A stretch of DNA of 64,000 bases from Micromonospora echinofusca (GTDB lineage Bacteria; Actinomycetota; Actinomycetes; Mycobacteriales; Micromonosporaceae): the NCBI RefSeq assembly GCF_900091445.1, contig NZ_LT607733.1, positions 6,864,001 to 6,928,000 on the forward strand, given 5' to 3'. Shown here piece by piece: positions 18,699-27,500 of the stretch. How positions within the stretch are numbered: position 1 is the first letter of the stretch; each line of letters begins with the position of its first letter. The position numbers and the translations under genes were made by a program. The notes below the pieces were generated by a model. That model ran no database searches and had not been told where the DNA came from. It saw nothing but the letters and a program-made list of their open reading frames with translations.

Positions 18699-19252
18699 TT
18701 CTGCTCCCAGTCCACGGCGTCCACCAGCCAGCGCCCGTCGGGCGCCACCAGTTCGAGGCGGAGCCGACCCGTGTCGAGCGGAACCAGCACCTCGACGAAG
18801 TTCTCGGCCCGGGGCTGAAGAGTGACGTCACCGTCGACCTGACCGGTCGGCACCCCGGACGGGTCGACGCCGGCCAGCTTGTCGGTCAGCACCGGGGTGG
18901 ACAGGGGACGCAGGCCCTCCTGCCACTGCTCCGCCGTGGTGCCCGGTTTGCCGAGCCAGGCGGCGACGAAGCGTTCGGCGGTCTGCTCCGGTGTGAGTTC
19001 GCCGGGGCGGGTGACCGGGGACGGCGGAGCGCCCGTCGAGAACGCGCCGTCATCACCGGTGGTGGGGGCGACCGTGGTGATCGGTCGGTCGGGGCGGTTG
19101 CTGAGCCCGGAGGTGGGATCGCCCGGCCCGGACACGAGCCGCGCCGCGCCGATGATCCCGAACACGAGTACGGCGATGCCGACCGCGATGCCGAGCCGGG
19201 ACCGGAGTACCCGGGTGACCAGGAATTCGACTGTCCGCCGCATCGCACTCAC
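18695..19252 (-). CDS. VirB8/TcpC-like membrane protein
   Basis: Protein of 185 residues with a short cytoplasmic N-terminus, one membrane helix (about 20-39), a Pro/Thr-rich linker and an outer domain of about 100 residues beginning TPEQTAERFVAAWL. That layout and the NTF2-like alpha+beta pattern match VirB8/TcpC components, which form the outer scaffold of Gram-positive type IV secretion systems. Sequence alone is weak, but its place between VirB6-like and hydrolase genes, with four-base overlaps on both sides, supports the call. Confidence 0.65.
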   Translation of the reverse strand: MSAMRRTVEFLVTRVLRSRLGIAVGIAVLVFGIIGAARLVSGPGDPTSGLSNRPDRPITTVAPTTGDDGAFSTGAPPSPVTRPGELTPEQTAERFVAAWLGKPGTTAEQWQEGLRPLSTPVLTDKLAGVDPSGVPTGQVDGDVTLQPRAENFVEVLVPLDTGRLRLELVAPDGRWLVDAVDWEQK

Positions 19253-21210
19253 CGCGCCTCGGAGCGGATCCGCGGGGTGGGTCGGTCAGGCGCGCGCTCG
19301 GCGGACCCGGGACGGTAGATGGCGAACGAGGGGCTCTCGTCCGGCACGTCCGGCTCGGTCCAGGCGGCCGGCTGCCGCCGCCGGGGCCTGGGTGCGACCG
19401 GGCGCGAGGTCTCCCGGTCCTCGGTCGGCGTCGGCTCTTCGGTGGCCTGCTCGCGGCCGTTGGGACGCTGCCGCTCCTCTGTGCCACGGGTGGCGGGGCC
19501 GCCACGGTTGGCGGCGTGTGCCGGATCCTCCAGCCGTGCCTCGGGTCGGAGGGTGCGCTGCTCCGCCACCACGGTCCGACGCCGGCCCATCGTCGGCTCG
19601 GCCGTCCCGCCGGGTTCCGCGACGTCGAGCCGGGCGGCGGTGCGCATGTCCCGGAAGAAGCGCCGGTGCCACGAGCCGGCCGAGCCGACCGCCTCGCTGC
19701 TGTCCTTGCCCCCGAGTTGGGTGATCCGGCGGTAGGGGCGCAGCAGCAGCCAGCCGACCACGCCGCAGAGCCAGACCAGCACCACCTGGAGCCAGCCGGG
19801 CAGGGTCGGCGTGCTCATGATGAGGTCGACTGCGAAGAGATAGATGGCGGCGCCGGTGCCGAAGATGGCGATGTTGAAGACGGCGGCGACCACCGCGTTC
19901 GCCAGCCGTCGCAACCCGGCGCTGGCCGGGCGCATCAGGCCCACCGTGCCGAGGATCGGCGCGGCGATCACCGCCCACCGGAAGATCAGGAAGCCCAGCA
20001 GCACCAGCAGCGAGGCGGTCAGGTCGAACATCGCGAAGAGAACCGCGGCCACTACGGCGATGAATCCGGCACCCACCCGGTCCATGTCCCGAACACCCTG
20101 GAGGTACTCGTACGCCTCCGGGTCCTCGGTCTCGATCTGCTGCGCCACCCGCGCCCACTGCTGTTGCTTCGCCTTGATGGTGGCAGGTCGCGTGGCCGGG
20201 TTCGACCGGAGCTTCGCCGCCTCCTCCCAGGAGAGCGACTTCGCGTCGTAGAGCGCCGGTCCGTACTTCTTCGCGGTCTCGCTGTCTGCTGAGCCGAGCA
20301 CGCCTCGCAGCCAGTTGCGGTAGAGCATCGCCTCGGTGGCCGTGTCACTGGCCCGTACGGCTGGCGGACGATTGTCTTTACAGGCCGCCGGGTTCGGGTC
20401 ATCGCACTGGCCGGGTGGCGTGTCCTTGGTGGCGGGGCCGACCGCGTCGTGGACCACGCCCAGGGTGGTGACGAGGGTGCCGTCGGCGATGTTGGCCGAC
20501 TTGACCGGCCAGGCGGCCAGGGCGGTCACCGCCACCATCACCAGCAGGGCCCAGCCCGCCGTGGTCATCGCGTTGCTCATGTCCGACTGGCGGGAGCGCC
20601 AGAGCAGGTACAGGCCGACCACGCAGAGGGTCACGATGCCGAAGACGCTGAACACCTTCTGGTAGACGGCCTTGGTCGCCTGGTCCACCAGCGGGTCGGC
20701 CCAGCCCCACATCGAGCGCGGGTCCCAGGCACGTTCCCGCAGCGCGTTCGAAGCGCCCACGATCGCTGTGGCGATCATGAACTCGCCGTTGGCCACCGTG
20801 TTGGTGAACTTGTAGTCGGGGTGCAGCACCGCGGTCGCGCAGCCGTCGACGTCGTACGTCGAGTAGCTGTACCCCGCGTAGCCGTAGTCGCTGTAGAAGC
20901 CCTTCGGGCCCAGTTGCTTGGCCGACTCCGGGCGGGACGCGAACCAGCCGGCGAGCCCGGAGTCGGGGGCGCCGGGAGTGGGGGCGTTCCGGCACTTGAC
21001 CTCGGAGTCGGCGACCTCCTTGAGCTTGGCGACGCAGGCGCGGAAGTCGGCCTGCCACTCCGGGGTGGTGCAGAGGTCGGCGTTCGCCTGGGCCGTCAGC
21101 GGTGCGGGGGCGGCCGCCGCGGCACCGACTGCCGGCCAGCCGATGGTCGCCCCGGCGAGTACGCCGACCGCGAGCAGGAACGCCGCCAACCGTGCCCGGG
21201 CCCGCGCCAT
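19249..21210 (-). CDS. VirB6/TrbL-like polytopic membrane protein
   Basis: Protein of 653 residues with a signal-like N-terminal segment, a Cys-containing outer region up to about 180, then five to seven membrane helices (two near 190-240, the main group about 378-500) and a charged disordered cytoplasmic tail of about 150 residues. This resembles VirB6/TrbL/TcpH inner-membrane channel subunits. The start lies one base after the stop of the VirB4 gene, and its end overlaps the VirB8-like start. A length above 600 with a long tail is common in Gram-positive systems. Confidence 0.7.
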   Translation of the reverse strand: MARARARLAAFLLAVGVLAGATIGWPAVGAAAAAPAPLTAQANADLCTTPEWQADFRACVAKLKEVADSEVKCRNAPTPGAPDSGLAGWFASRPESAKQLGPKGFYSDYGYAGYSYSTYDVDGCATAVLHPDYKFTNTVANGEFMIATAIVGASNALRERAWDPRSMWGWADPLVDQATKAVYQKVFSVFGIVTLCVVGLYLLWRSRQSDMSNAMTTAGWALLVMVAVTALAAWPVKSANIADGTLVTTLGVVHDAVGPATKDTPPGQCDDPNPAACKDNRPPAVRASDTATEAMLYRNWLRGVLGSADSETAKKYGPALYDAKSLSWEEAAKLRSNPATRPATIKAKQQQWARVAQQIETEDPEAYEYLQGVRDMDRVGAGFIAVVAAVLFAMFDLTASLLVLLGFLIFRWAVIAAPILGTVGLMRPASAGLRRLANAVVAAVFNIAIFGTGAAIYLFAVDLIMSTPTLPGWLQVVLVWLCGVVGWLLLRPYRRITQLGGKDSSEAVGSAGSWHRRFFRDMRTAARLDVAEPGGTAEPTMGRRRTVVAEQRTLRPEARLEDPAHAANRGGPATRGTEERQRPNGREQATEEPTPTEDRETSRPVAPRPRRRQPAAWTEPDVPDESPSFAIYRPGSAERAPDRPTPRIRSEAR

Positions 21211-21211
21211 G

Positions 21212-24200
21212 TCACGCCTCCATGTTCGGCAGGATGGCCGGCAGCACCCCGGCCGCCGCGGCGATCGCGGCGGGGGTGGTGTCGAGGTGCTCCAGCAGCC
21301 CGTCGACGTACGAGACGTCGACGCGGACCTTCTGCACGCGGCCGTCGACGTCCCGCATGACGAATTCCCGGAAGCCGAGCCGGGTCGCGCTGGTGGCGTC
21401 GGCGGTGGAGAGGGAGGCCAGCGTGGCCTCGTAGCCGTCGTTGACGGGCACCCGCAGCAGGCGGAGCGCTTCGGAGGCGATCTCCGCGTCCTCGGCGATG
21501 CGGCCGACGAAGACGGTCGAGACCAGGTTCTGCACGTCGAGGCCGAGGATGTCGCGCGGGTTCTGCGAGGCGACCAGCGCGGCGAGGTTCCACTTGCGGG
21601 AGTCGCGCGCGAGCCGGACCAGGAACGACCGCCCGGAGCGCCATCCCTCCATGAAGTGCGCCTCGTCCAGGCCGACCAGCTTCCGCGAAGACATGGAGCC
21701 GCCGTAGCAGCGGCGTACGGCCAGCCGGTGCGCGGTGTGCAGCATGGGCAGGGCCAGCGACTCCTCAGCGGACCAGTATTCCCGCTCGATCTTCAGGTCG
21801 GGCAGTCGCAGCCCGGCCATGGTGATCACGGTGAGGGCGGCGTCCGCGCCGAGCAGCCCCTCCGGCGGCCGGCCGAAGAAGAGCATGGCCAGCGGCATCT
21901 CGGCGGTGTCCAGCAGCAGGTTGGCCAGTTCCTTGCCGGCGTCGTCGTCGAGCTGACTGAGGCAGGCGACCACGTCGTCGAGGGTGGAGGTCTCCTCCGC
22001 CGGCACCTGGCGTACGGCGTGGCGGAAGAGGGTGGCGGTGGACGCCTCCCGGGCGACCTGCGGGGGCACCAGCATCATGCAGATGTCCTGCACCAGCATC
22101 CGCCGTTCGGCACGGGCGTTGGAGACCGCGATCTCGAACTCCCGGTCGCCGGCGGCCCCGGTGCCGAACTCGCTGCGAAGCGGCGTCGGGATGAGCGAGT
22201 ACGGGGCCAGGGTGCCGTGCTCGGAGCCGGTCAGGTTCAGCACCCGCGCGTACGGCCGCAGCTCCGGCATGGCGCAGAGCCGGGCGAGCGGGCCGGACGG
22301 GTCGAGCAGCGTCACCTGGACCCCGCGCCGCGCGGCGAGGTAGCCGAGTGCGCCGAGCAGGGTCGACTTGCCGCCGCCCGGTTCGGCGACGAAGACGGCG
22401 AGCCCGGAGCGTTCGCGTACTTCCATCGGGAAGTGCAGGTCGAGGAAGACCGGCCGGCGGCAGGTGCCGGCGGTGCGTCCGATGAGGTCGCCGCGCCGGT
22501 CGCCGACGGTGGAGGCGGCCTGGGGGAGCGCGGCGGCGAGCAGGTTGACCGGCATCCGCCGGACGTAGCCGGTGTTGGCGATCGGCTCGCCGGGGATGAA
22601 CTCGCGGGCCAGCCAGTCCTGGTTCTTCGGGTGTTGCAGCGAGATGCGCAGCTCGCGCGAGTAGAGCTGGATGAGCCGGCGGGCCCGCTCCAGGCACTCC
22701 TCGCGGTTGCGGCCGCCGACGGCGATCCGGTGCCAGCCGTGCGCGCGGGCGGAGTCGACCGGCAGGCCGGTGGTCATCTCGTCGCCGATCACCAGGGCCC
22801 GCTTGGCCAGCCGCTCCAGCTCGGGCGGGGCGTCGATGCCGTGCTCGGCGTAGTCGAGCTGCTGGGAGCGGATCATCCGCAGCCGGTGCTCCAGGTTTCG
22901 GAAGGAGTCGCCGGAGCCGAGGATGTCGACGCGGGTGGAGAGCTCCATCGGCCACGGCAGCCGCTCGTGGAAGTGCAGCCAGGGCTCGTGCCGCTCGGGG
23001 ATCTCCAGCGGCTCCATCCGGCCGACCGCCAGCACGGCGACGTGTCGCTCCTCGCCGGTCATCCGGTTGACCAGCTTGACGGTCGAGCCGTACGGGGTGC
23101 GGTAGCGCTCGACCTGCTCGGTGAGGGCGAGCAGGTCGCCACGTTCCCACCGGCCGTCGGTGAGCGGGGAGAGTTCCCCGGGCGGCGCCATGCACAGCGC
23201 CACCGAGCGGTAGAGCAGCCACTCCAACTCCTGGGCGGTGACGCGCCGGCCGCGCATGCCGAACGCGCCGAGCACCTCGTCGAACTGCTCGACGGTGCGG
23301 CTGAGCTTGCGGCGTTCGCCCTCGGCGACGCCCCGGCCGAAGGTGCGCAGCAGCCGTTCGGTGAGCGAGTCGCCGAGGGAGCGCCGGGCGAAGGTGACGC
23401 CTAGGTAGGTCTGCCCCTCGGCGTGGTTGACCGAGAGCAGGTGCCGCTGTGCGGCCACGAGGTGGTCGCCCCAGCCGGCGGTGCCGGGCACGTCGGGCAG
23501 CGGCGAAGGGGTGTGCGCGTCGATGGTGCGGGCCCACTCGTCGGCCGGGAAGGGCCGGGTGGTGCGCCGCAGGTGCAGCCGGAAGCCGGCCAGCCCGGCG
23601 TACTGCTCGGAGATCGCCGAGAGCAGCGCCTCCCGTTCGGCGTCCGGCCGGAACGCCCAGCGCACCTCCGGCAGCCAGTACCAGGCGGTGACGGTGTTGG
23701 GGGTGAAGGTGAGGTGGCCGGCGATCTCGGTGATGGCCAGCTCGACCGCCGGGTCCCGGTCCCCGAACTTGATCTTCGGTGCCTTGACCCGGACGGGCTT
23801 GGTGGGCCGGTCGCGCCGGCCGGCGGAGCGTTGCCGCGGCGGCGCCACCTCCCGGCCGGCCCGCTCCGACGGGCGCTCTCCGCTGCGGCGGGACGCCGGC
23901 TCGGCCGCCTGGTCCGGCGCGGGCGGGTCGAGCGGTGCCGGCTGCAGAGAGGCGGGGTGGGACGACGGCGGTGCCGCCGCGACGGGCGGCACGCCGGCCG
24001 CCGCGTTCTCCGCCACCGCCGGTGGGCGGAGCGTGGGCAGCCGGTCCCCTGACTGGTGCGGCACCCGGGACCTGGCCGGTCGGGCGGGCGGCTCGTACGC
24101 GTCGGCCGGGGGCTGTTCGACGGCCGGTGTGATCGCCGGGGACGTCCGGTGGGTCGCGTCGGCCGGGTGGTCGGTCCGGTAGGCGTCGGCCCCGTGGCCC

Positions 24201-24613
24201 GCCCGGGCGGGCGGCGGCAGGGGAGCGGCGGGAGCCGGCGGGAGCGCGGCCGGTGCGGCGGCCGGCTGCTGCCCGATGGCGGGTTGCTCCCGCCCGCCGG
24301 CTCGCTGCGGGGGCGCCGTCGGCCGGGTCGCGCCGGGACGCGTGCCGCCGAACAGGTCGAGGAAGGGCGAGTCGATGTCGGCGCTGTCGCCGGTGCCGGC
24401 GGGTTGCGGCTCGGCCGGCGGCGTCCGGCGCGGCGCCGGACGGGGTGCCTGGAACACGCCCACTCCGCCGTGCCCGGGTGTCGTCACCAGGGCCGGATCG
24501 AGGACGACCTCGTCGGCCTCGGGCTCGTCCGGGTAGTCGAACGACCGCGCACGGTTACCGTGTGGGACGGCCGGACGCCCTGCCGGGGAACCCGGCGTGG
24601 AACTGCGATTCAT
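21212..24613 (-). CDS. VirB4-family ATPase (SCO6880-like)
   Basis: Protein of 1133 residues. The first 280 or so are Pro-rich and disordered, followed by a VirB4/TraC-type N-terminal domain and a C-terminal motor domain. Walker A AEPGGGKST contains Lys749; Walker B LVGLDEAH has Asp983-Glu984; VASQNPRD is the sensor-like segment. VirB4 ATPases energise pilus assembly and substrate transport in type IV secretion. The actinobacterial SCO6880 family has this layout and occurs with PrgI-like proteins, as here. No relaxase or VirD4 coupling protein is encoded nearby. Confidence 0.85.
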   Translation of the reverse strand: MNRSSTPGSPAGRPAVPHGNRARSFDYPDEPEADEVVLDPALVTTPGHGGVGVFQAPRPAPRRTPPAEPQPAGTGDSADIDSPFLDLFGGTRPGATRPTAPPQRAGGREQPAIGQQPAAAPAALPPAPAAPLPPPARAGHGADAYRTDHPADATHRTSPAITPAVEQPPADAYEPPARPARSRVPHQSGDRLPTLRPPAVAENAAAGVPPVAAAPPSSHPASLQPAPLDPPAPDQAAEPASRRSGERPSERAGREVAPPRQRSAGRRDRPTKPVRVKAPKIKFGDRDPAVELAITEIAGHLTFTPNTVTAWYWLPEVRWAFRPDAEREALLSAISEQYAGLAGFRLHLRRTTRPFPADEWARTIDAHTPSPLPDVPGTAGWGDHLVAAQRHLLSVNHAEGQTYLGVTFARRSLGDSLTERLLRTFGRGVAEGERRKLSRTVEQFDEVLGAFGMRGRRVTAQELEWLLYRSVALCMAPPGELSPLTDGRWERGDLLALTEQVERYRTPYGSTVKLVNRMTGEERHVAVLAVGRMEPLEIPERHEPWLHFHERLPWPMELSTRVDILGSGDSFRNLEHRLRMIRSQQLDYAEHGIDAPPELERLAKRALVIGDEMTTGLPVDSARAHGWHRIAVGGRNREECLERARRLIQLYSRELRISLQHPKNQDWLAREFIPGEPIANTGYVRRMPVNLLAAALPQAASTVGDRRGDLIGRTAGTCRRPVFLDLHFPMEVRERSGLAVFVAEPGGGKSTLLGALGYLAARRGVQVTLLDPSGPLARLCAMPELRPYARVLNLTGSEHGTLAPYSLIPTPLRSEFGTGAAGDREFEIAVSNARAERRMLVQDICMMLVPPQVAREASTATLFRHAVRQVPAEETSTLDDVVACLSQLDDDAGKELANLLLDTAEMPLAMLFFGRPPEGLLGADAALTVITMAGLRLPDLKIEREYWSAEESLALPMLHTAHRLAVRRCYGGSMSSRKLVGLDEAHFMEGWRSGRSFLVRLARDSRKWNLAALVASQNPRDILGLDVQNLVSTVFVGRIAEDAEIASEALRLLRVPVNDGYEATLASLSTADATSATRLGFREFVMRDVDGRVQKVRVDVSYVDGLLEHLDTTPAAIAAAAGVLPAILPNMEA

Positions 24614-24662
24614 GCGACCGCCTCATCCGCGTCGTTCGACTGCCTGGTCGGGGTGCGACCGG

Positions 24663-25025
24663 TCATGCCAGTTCCTCCCGGATCCTGATCCGACTGCCGA
24701 CCAGGCGGGGGTCCCGCTGCTCCGCGGCCGGCTCCCGGGTCCGCCGCCAGTCGGTCAGCGCGGTGCGGATCACCATGCGCGCGGGCCGGTCCGGGTCGAC
24801 GTACCGGAAGATGAACGAGGTGCTCACGATGGCGAGCGCGATCTCCCAGGCGGGGAAGAGCTCCACCTGCAACGTGAACAGCCAGTGGATGAACATGTAG
24901 AGGGGAACGAGCAGCATGAACAGCCCGTACTGGGCGTACGGCAGGTGGACGGGAAGGGTGTAGCCGGGCGGCCCGAGGTAGACCAGGCGAGCCCGGTAGA
25001 TGTCGTCGTCGGTGCGCAGCCGCAT
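24663..25025 (-). CDS. PrgI/VirB3-like membrane protein
   Basis: Protein of 120 residues with two adjacent membrane helices (about 32-50 and 57-74), a basic N-terminus and a charged C-terminal tail. Size and topology match PrgI/TcpE/VirB3 proteins, which anchor the VirB4 ATPase to the membrane. It lies 49 bp before the VirB4 gene and 13 bp after the pilin-like gene. Confidence 0.7.
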   Translation of the reverse strand: MRLRTDDDIYRARLVYLGPPGYTLPVHLPYAQYGLFMLLVPLYMFIHWLFTLQVELFPAWEIALAIVSTSFIFRYVDPDRPARMVIRTALTDWRRTREPAAEQRDPRLVGSRIRIREELA

Positions 25026-25038
25026 CTCGTGCCCGCGC

Positions 25039-25353
25039 CTATTCGAAGATCAGGTCGATCAGGTAGTCGCCGATGAAGAAGAGTGTGGCGGCTCCGGCGA
25101 TGAAGGCGAGCCCGACGATCGCGATCGCCGAGCTGGTGAGGACCTTGGAGATCTCACCCCGGCTGGCCCGTCCGATGAAGATGACGCCCAGCACGGCCAG
25201 CAGGATCGGTGCGATCTTGCTGGCGAAGAACGTGACGACACCCTCGGTGTCGATGCCCTTGGGCGCGGGCTCGGCGAGTGGAGTCGACGCCAGGGTGGAG
25301 AGCGTGTGGGCGGCGGCGGACGTCGCCGTCTCCATCAGCTCGATGGCGATCAC
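25039..25353 (-). CDS. Small two-span membrane protein, VirB2/TcpD pilin-like
   Basis: Protein of 104 residues with an N-terminal stretch ending near residue 40 and two hydrophobic helices (about 43-61 and 72-93) separated by a short basic loop GRASRGE. This is the profile of VirB2/TrbC-type pilins and of TcpD. The GTG at 25353 is chosen because GGGAGG lies 5-6 bases upstream. It is the first gene of the operon, the usual place for the pilin-like subunit. Identity is inferred from topology and context. Confidence 0.6.
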   Translation of the reverse strand: MIAIELMETATSAAAHTLSTLASTPLAEPAPKGIDTEGVVTFFASKIAPILLAVLGVIFIGRASRGEISKVLTSSAIAIVGLAFIAGAATLFFIGDYLIDLIFE

Positions 25354-25547
25354 TGGAACCTCCCCAAGTCGCGGCCGGCGGCGCCGCGGTGGTGCAGTAG
25401 GCATGCCTGGCGGGAACGGTGCTCCCTGTGCGCAGCGTCGGCGACCCTGCGTTCGTTACCCACCACGGAGGGTGGTGAGCTTTGGGCGGATTTTCCCGCT
25501 TCGGCCCTCCCTCCAGGCTTCGCCATCTCGATGCCGGGCAGTTCCAA

Positions 25548-25576
25548 AGCGTACGGGCACCCACTGTTTGCGACAA
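25548..25576 (-). promoter_or_regulatory. Predicted promoter of the secretion-like operon
   Basis: On the minus strand TTGTCG (25576-25571) and TACGCT (25553-25548) are separated by 17 bp, a good sigma-70-type promoter. It would give a leader of about 190 nt before the pilin-like gene. Confidence 0.5.
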
Positions 25577-25614
25577 GCCGCGAAGAGTCTGCCCGATCCG
25601 ACCCGGACGACCGA

Positions 25615-25630
25615 TCGTACACCTGTTCGA
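25615..25630. promoter_or_regulatory. Near-consensus SOS (LexA) box
   Basis: TCGTACACCTGTTCGA matches the actinobacterial LexA site TCGAAC-N4-GTTCGA at 11 of 12 defined positions. It lies 39 bp upstream of the predicted -35 of the secretion-like operon and 55 bp upstream of the folP -10, in the divergent region. Confidence 0.4.
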
Positions 25631-25684
25631 ATGCGCATGTCATCGCCCTCGACCCGGCCGATCCGGGGCGGCCCGCGCGACCGG

Positions 25685-25690
25685 TACCGT
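25685..25690 (+). promoter_or_regulatory. -10 hexamer of the folP leaderless promoter
   Basis: TACCGT ends 6 bases before the folP GTG. Confidence 0.5.
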
Positions 25691-25696
25691 CTAGCC

Positions 25697-26614
25697 GTGA
25701 CCGATCTGGTACGGGCCTCGGCCCCGGTGGTGATGGGCGTCCTCAACGTCACGCCCGACTCCTTCTCCGACGGCGGACGGTACGCCGACCTCGATGCCGC
25801 CGTCGGACACGGCGTGCGGTTGCGGGCCGAGGGCGCCCACCTGGTGGACGTGGGCGGCGAGTCCACCCGGCCCGGTTCCGACCGCGTCGACGCGGCGACC
25901 GAGACGGCCCGGGTCGTCCCCGTGATCCGGGAGCTGACCGCCGCCGGCGTGCCGGTCAGCATCGACACGACCCGCGCGCGGGTCGCCGAGGCGGCCCTCG
26001 CCGCCGGTGCGGCCGTGGTCAACGACGTCTCCGGCGGCCTCGCCGACCCCGACATGGCCCGCGTGGTGCGCGACGCCGGCTGCCCCTGGGTGCTGATGCA
26101 CTGGCGGGGCCACTCCCGCCAGATGGGGGAGCTGGCCCGCTACGGCGACGTCGTCGCCGACGTGCGCGCCGAGCTGCGCCACCGCGTCGACGAGGCGTTG
26201 CGCGCGGGGGTCGGCGCCGATCGCATCGTCATCGACCCGGGCCTCGGCTTCGCCAAGACGGCCGCGCACAACTGGGAGCTGAGCAGGCACCTGTCCGACC
26301 TGCTGGACCTGGGCTTCCCGCTGCTCTTCGCGTCCAGCCGCAAGTCGTACCTGGGGCGGCTGCTGGCCGGCCCCGACGGCACCCCGCGCCCCACGGACGA
26401 CCGCGACGTGGCCACCGTCGCCACCAGCCTGCTCGCGGTTGCCGCGGGCGCCTGGGGCGTACGCGTGCACGACGTCCGGGCCACCGTGGACGCCCTCGCC
26501 GTCTGGCAGGCCACGGGCGCGCCCCGCCTGGCGTCCGCGTCCACCGGCGGGGCCCCGGCGGCCCACGCCGGCGCCGGACGGGACCGCACCGCGGACCACG
26601 GAGGAGACCGATGA
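25697..26614 (+). CDS. folP: Dihydropteroate synthase
   Basis: Folate enzyme of 305 residues that joins 6-hydroxymethyl-dihydropterin pyrophosphate to p-aminobenzoate, the target of sulfonamides. The family signature GVLNVTPDSFSDGG starts near residue 14, DVGGESTRPG is the second motif, and IDPGLGFAK and FASSRKSYLG form the rest of the active site. The C-terminal tail of about 35 residues is low complexity. The start is a GTG preceded by TACCGT with no Shine-Dalgarno, so it is probably leaderless. Its stop overlaps the folB start (ATGA). Confidence 0.95.
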   Translation: MTDLVRASAPVVMGVLNVTPDSFSDGGRYADLDAAVGHGVRLRAEGAHLVDVGGESTRPGSDRVDAATETARVVPVIRELTAAGVPVSIDTTRARVAEAALAAGAAVVNDVSGGLADPDMARVVRDAGCPWVLMHWRGHSRQMGELARYGDVVADVRAELRHRVDEALRAGVGADRIVIDPGLGFAKTAAHNWELSRHLSDLLDLGFPLLFASSRKSYLGRLLAGPDGTPRPTDDRDVATVATSLLAVAAGAWGVRVHDVRATVDALAVWQATGAPRLASASTGGAPAAHAGAGRDRTADHGGDR

Positions 26615-26976
26615 CCGACCGGATCCAGCTGACGGGCCTGCGGGCGCACGGCCGGCACGGGGTGTACGACTTCGAACGCGAGCAGGGGCAGGACTTCGTC
26701 GTCGACGCCGTGCTGGAGATGGACCTCGCCCCGGCGGCCCGCTCCGACGAGGTGGGCGACACCGTCCACTACGGCGAGTTGGCCGAACGGCTGGTCGCGG
26801 TGGTGACCGGCGAGCCGGTCAACCTGATCGAGACGCTCGCCGACCGGCTGCTGGCCGTGTGCCTGGCCGACCCCCGCGTCGAGGTCGCCACGGTCACCGT
26901 GCACAAGCCGGAGGCGCCCGTGCCGCACGTCTTCACCGACGTGGCCGTCACGATGACGCGGCGGCGGGACCGGTGA
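26611..26976 (+). CDS. folB: Dihydroneopterin aldolase
   Basis: Protein of 121 residues that cleaves 7,8-dihydroneopterin to 6-hydroxymethyl-dihydropterin and glycolaldehyde. The N-terminal GLRAHGRHGVYDFEREQGQ and the C-terminal catalytic VHKPEAPVP with its Lys are typical. It overlaps folP by four bases and folK by four bases (GTGA), so the three enzymes are translationally coupled. Confidence 0.95.
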   Translation: MTDRIQLTGLRAHGRHGVYDFEREQGQDFVVDAVLEMDLAPAARSDEVGDTVHYGELAERLVAVVTGEPVNLIETLADRLLAVCLADPRVEVATVTVHKPEAPVPHVFTDVAVTMTRRRDR

Positions 26977-27500
26977 CCCGCGCCGTCCTCTCCCTGGGCA
27001 GCAACCTCGGCGACCGGCTGGCCCACCTGCGCTCCGCCGTCGCGGCGTTCGGCGACAGCGTGCTGCTGGTCTCCGGCGTCTACGAGACTCCACCGTGGGG
27101 GGACGCGGACCAGCCCGCGTACCTCAACGCCGTGCTGCTCGCCGAGGACCCGGCAGCGGGCCCGTACGACTGGCTGGAGCGGGCCCGGGCGGCGGAGCGC
27201 GCCGCCGGGCGGACCCGTGACCCGCAGCGGCGCTTCGGGCCGCGCACCCTCGACGTGGACGTCGTCGCGGTGTGGGGCGACGGCGACGAGCCGGTGCTCA
27301 GCGACGACCCCGAGCTGACCCTGCCGCACCCCCGGGCCCACCTGCGGGCCTTCGTGCTGCGGCCGTGGATCGACCTTCAGCCCTACGGGCGGCTGCCCGG
27401 GCACGGCTGGCTGACCGACCTGCTCAACAACGGTCCCGCCGCCGACGACGCGCTGGATCTGCGCCCCCGGCCGGATCTGGCGATAGAGTCGACGGCATGA
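26973..27500 (+). CDS. folK: 2-amino-4-hydroxy-6-hydroxymethyldihydropteridine pyrophosphokinase
   Basis: HPPK of 175 residues, which transfers pyrophosphate from ATP to 6-hydroxymethyl-dihydropterin and supplies FolP. The N-terminal LSLGSNLGDR, YETPPWG and the metal-binding RRFGPRTLDVDVV block are all present. The GTG start overlaps the folB stop, and its own stop overlaps the ATG of an eight-codon open frame. Confidence 0.95.
   Translation: MTRAVLSLGSNLGDRLAHLRSAVAAFGDSVLLVSGVYETPPWGDADQPAYLNAVLLAEDPAAGPYDWLERARAAERAAGRTRDPQRRFGPRTLDVDVVAVWGDGDEPVLSDDPELTLPHPRAHLRAFVLRPWIDLQPYGRLPGHGWLTDLLNNGPAADDALDLRPRPDLAIESTA

Noticed and set aside
25600..25660. Possible tRNA because of GTTCGAAT
   Set aside because: No acceptor or anticodon stems can be built; the sequence is better explained as a LexA-type box.
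12744..25696. Integrative conjugative element
   Set aside because: No integrase, relaxase, replication gene, tRNA or flanking direct repeat was found, so mobility cannot be claimed.
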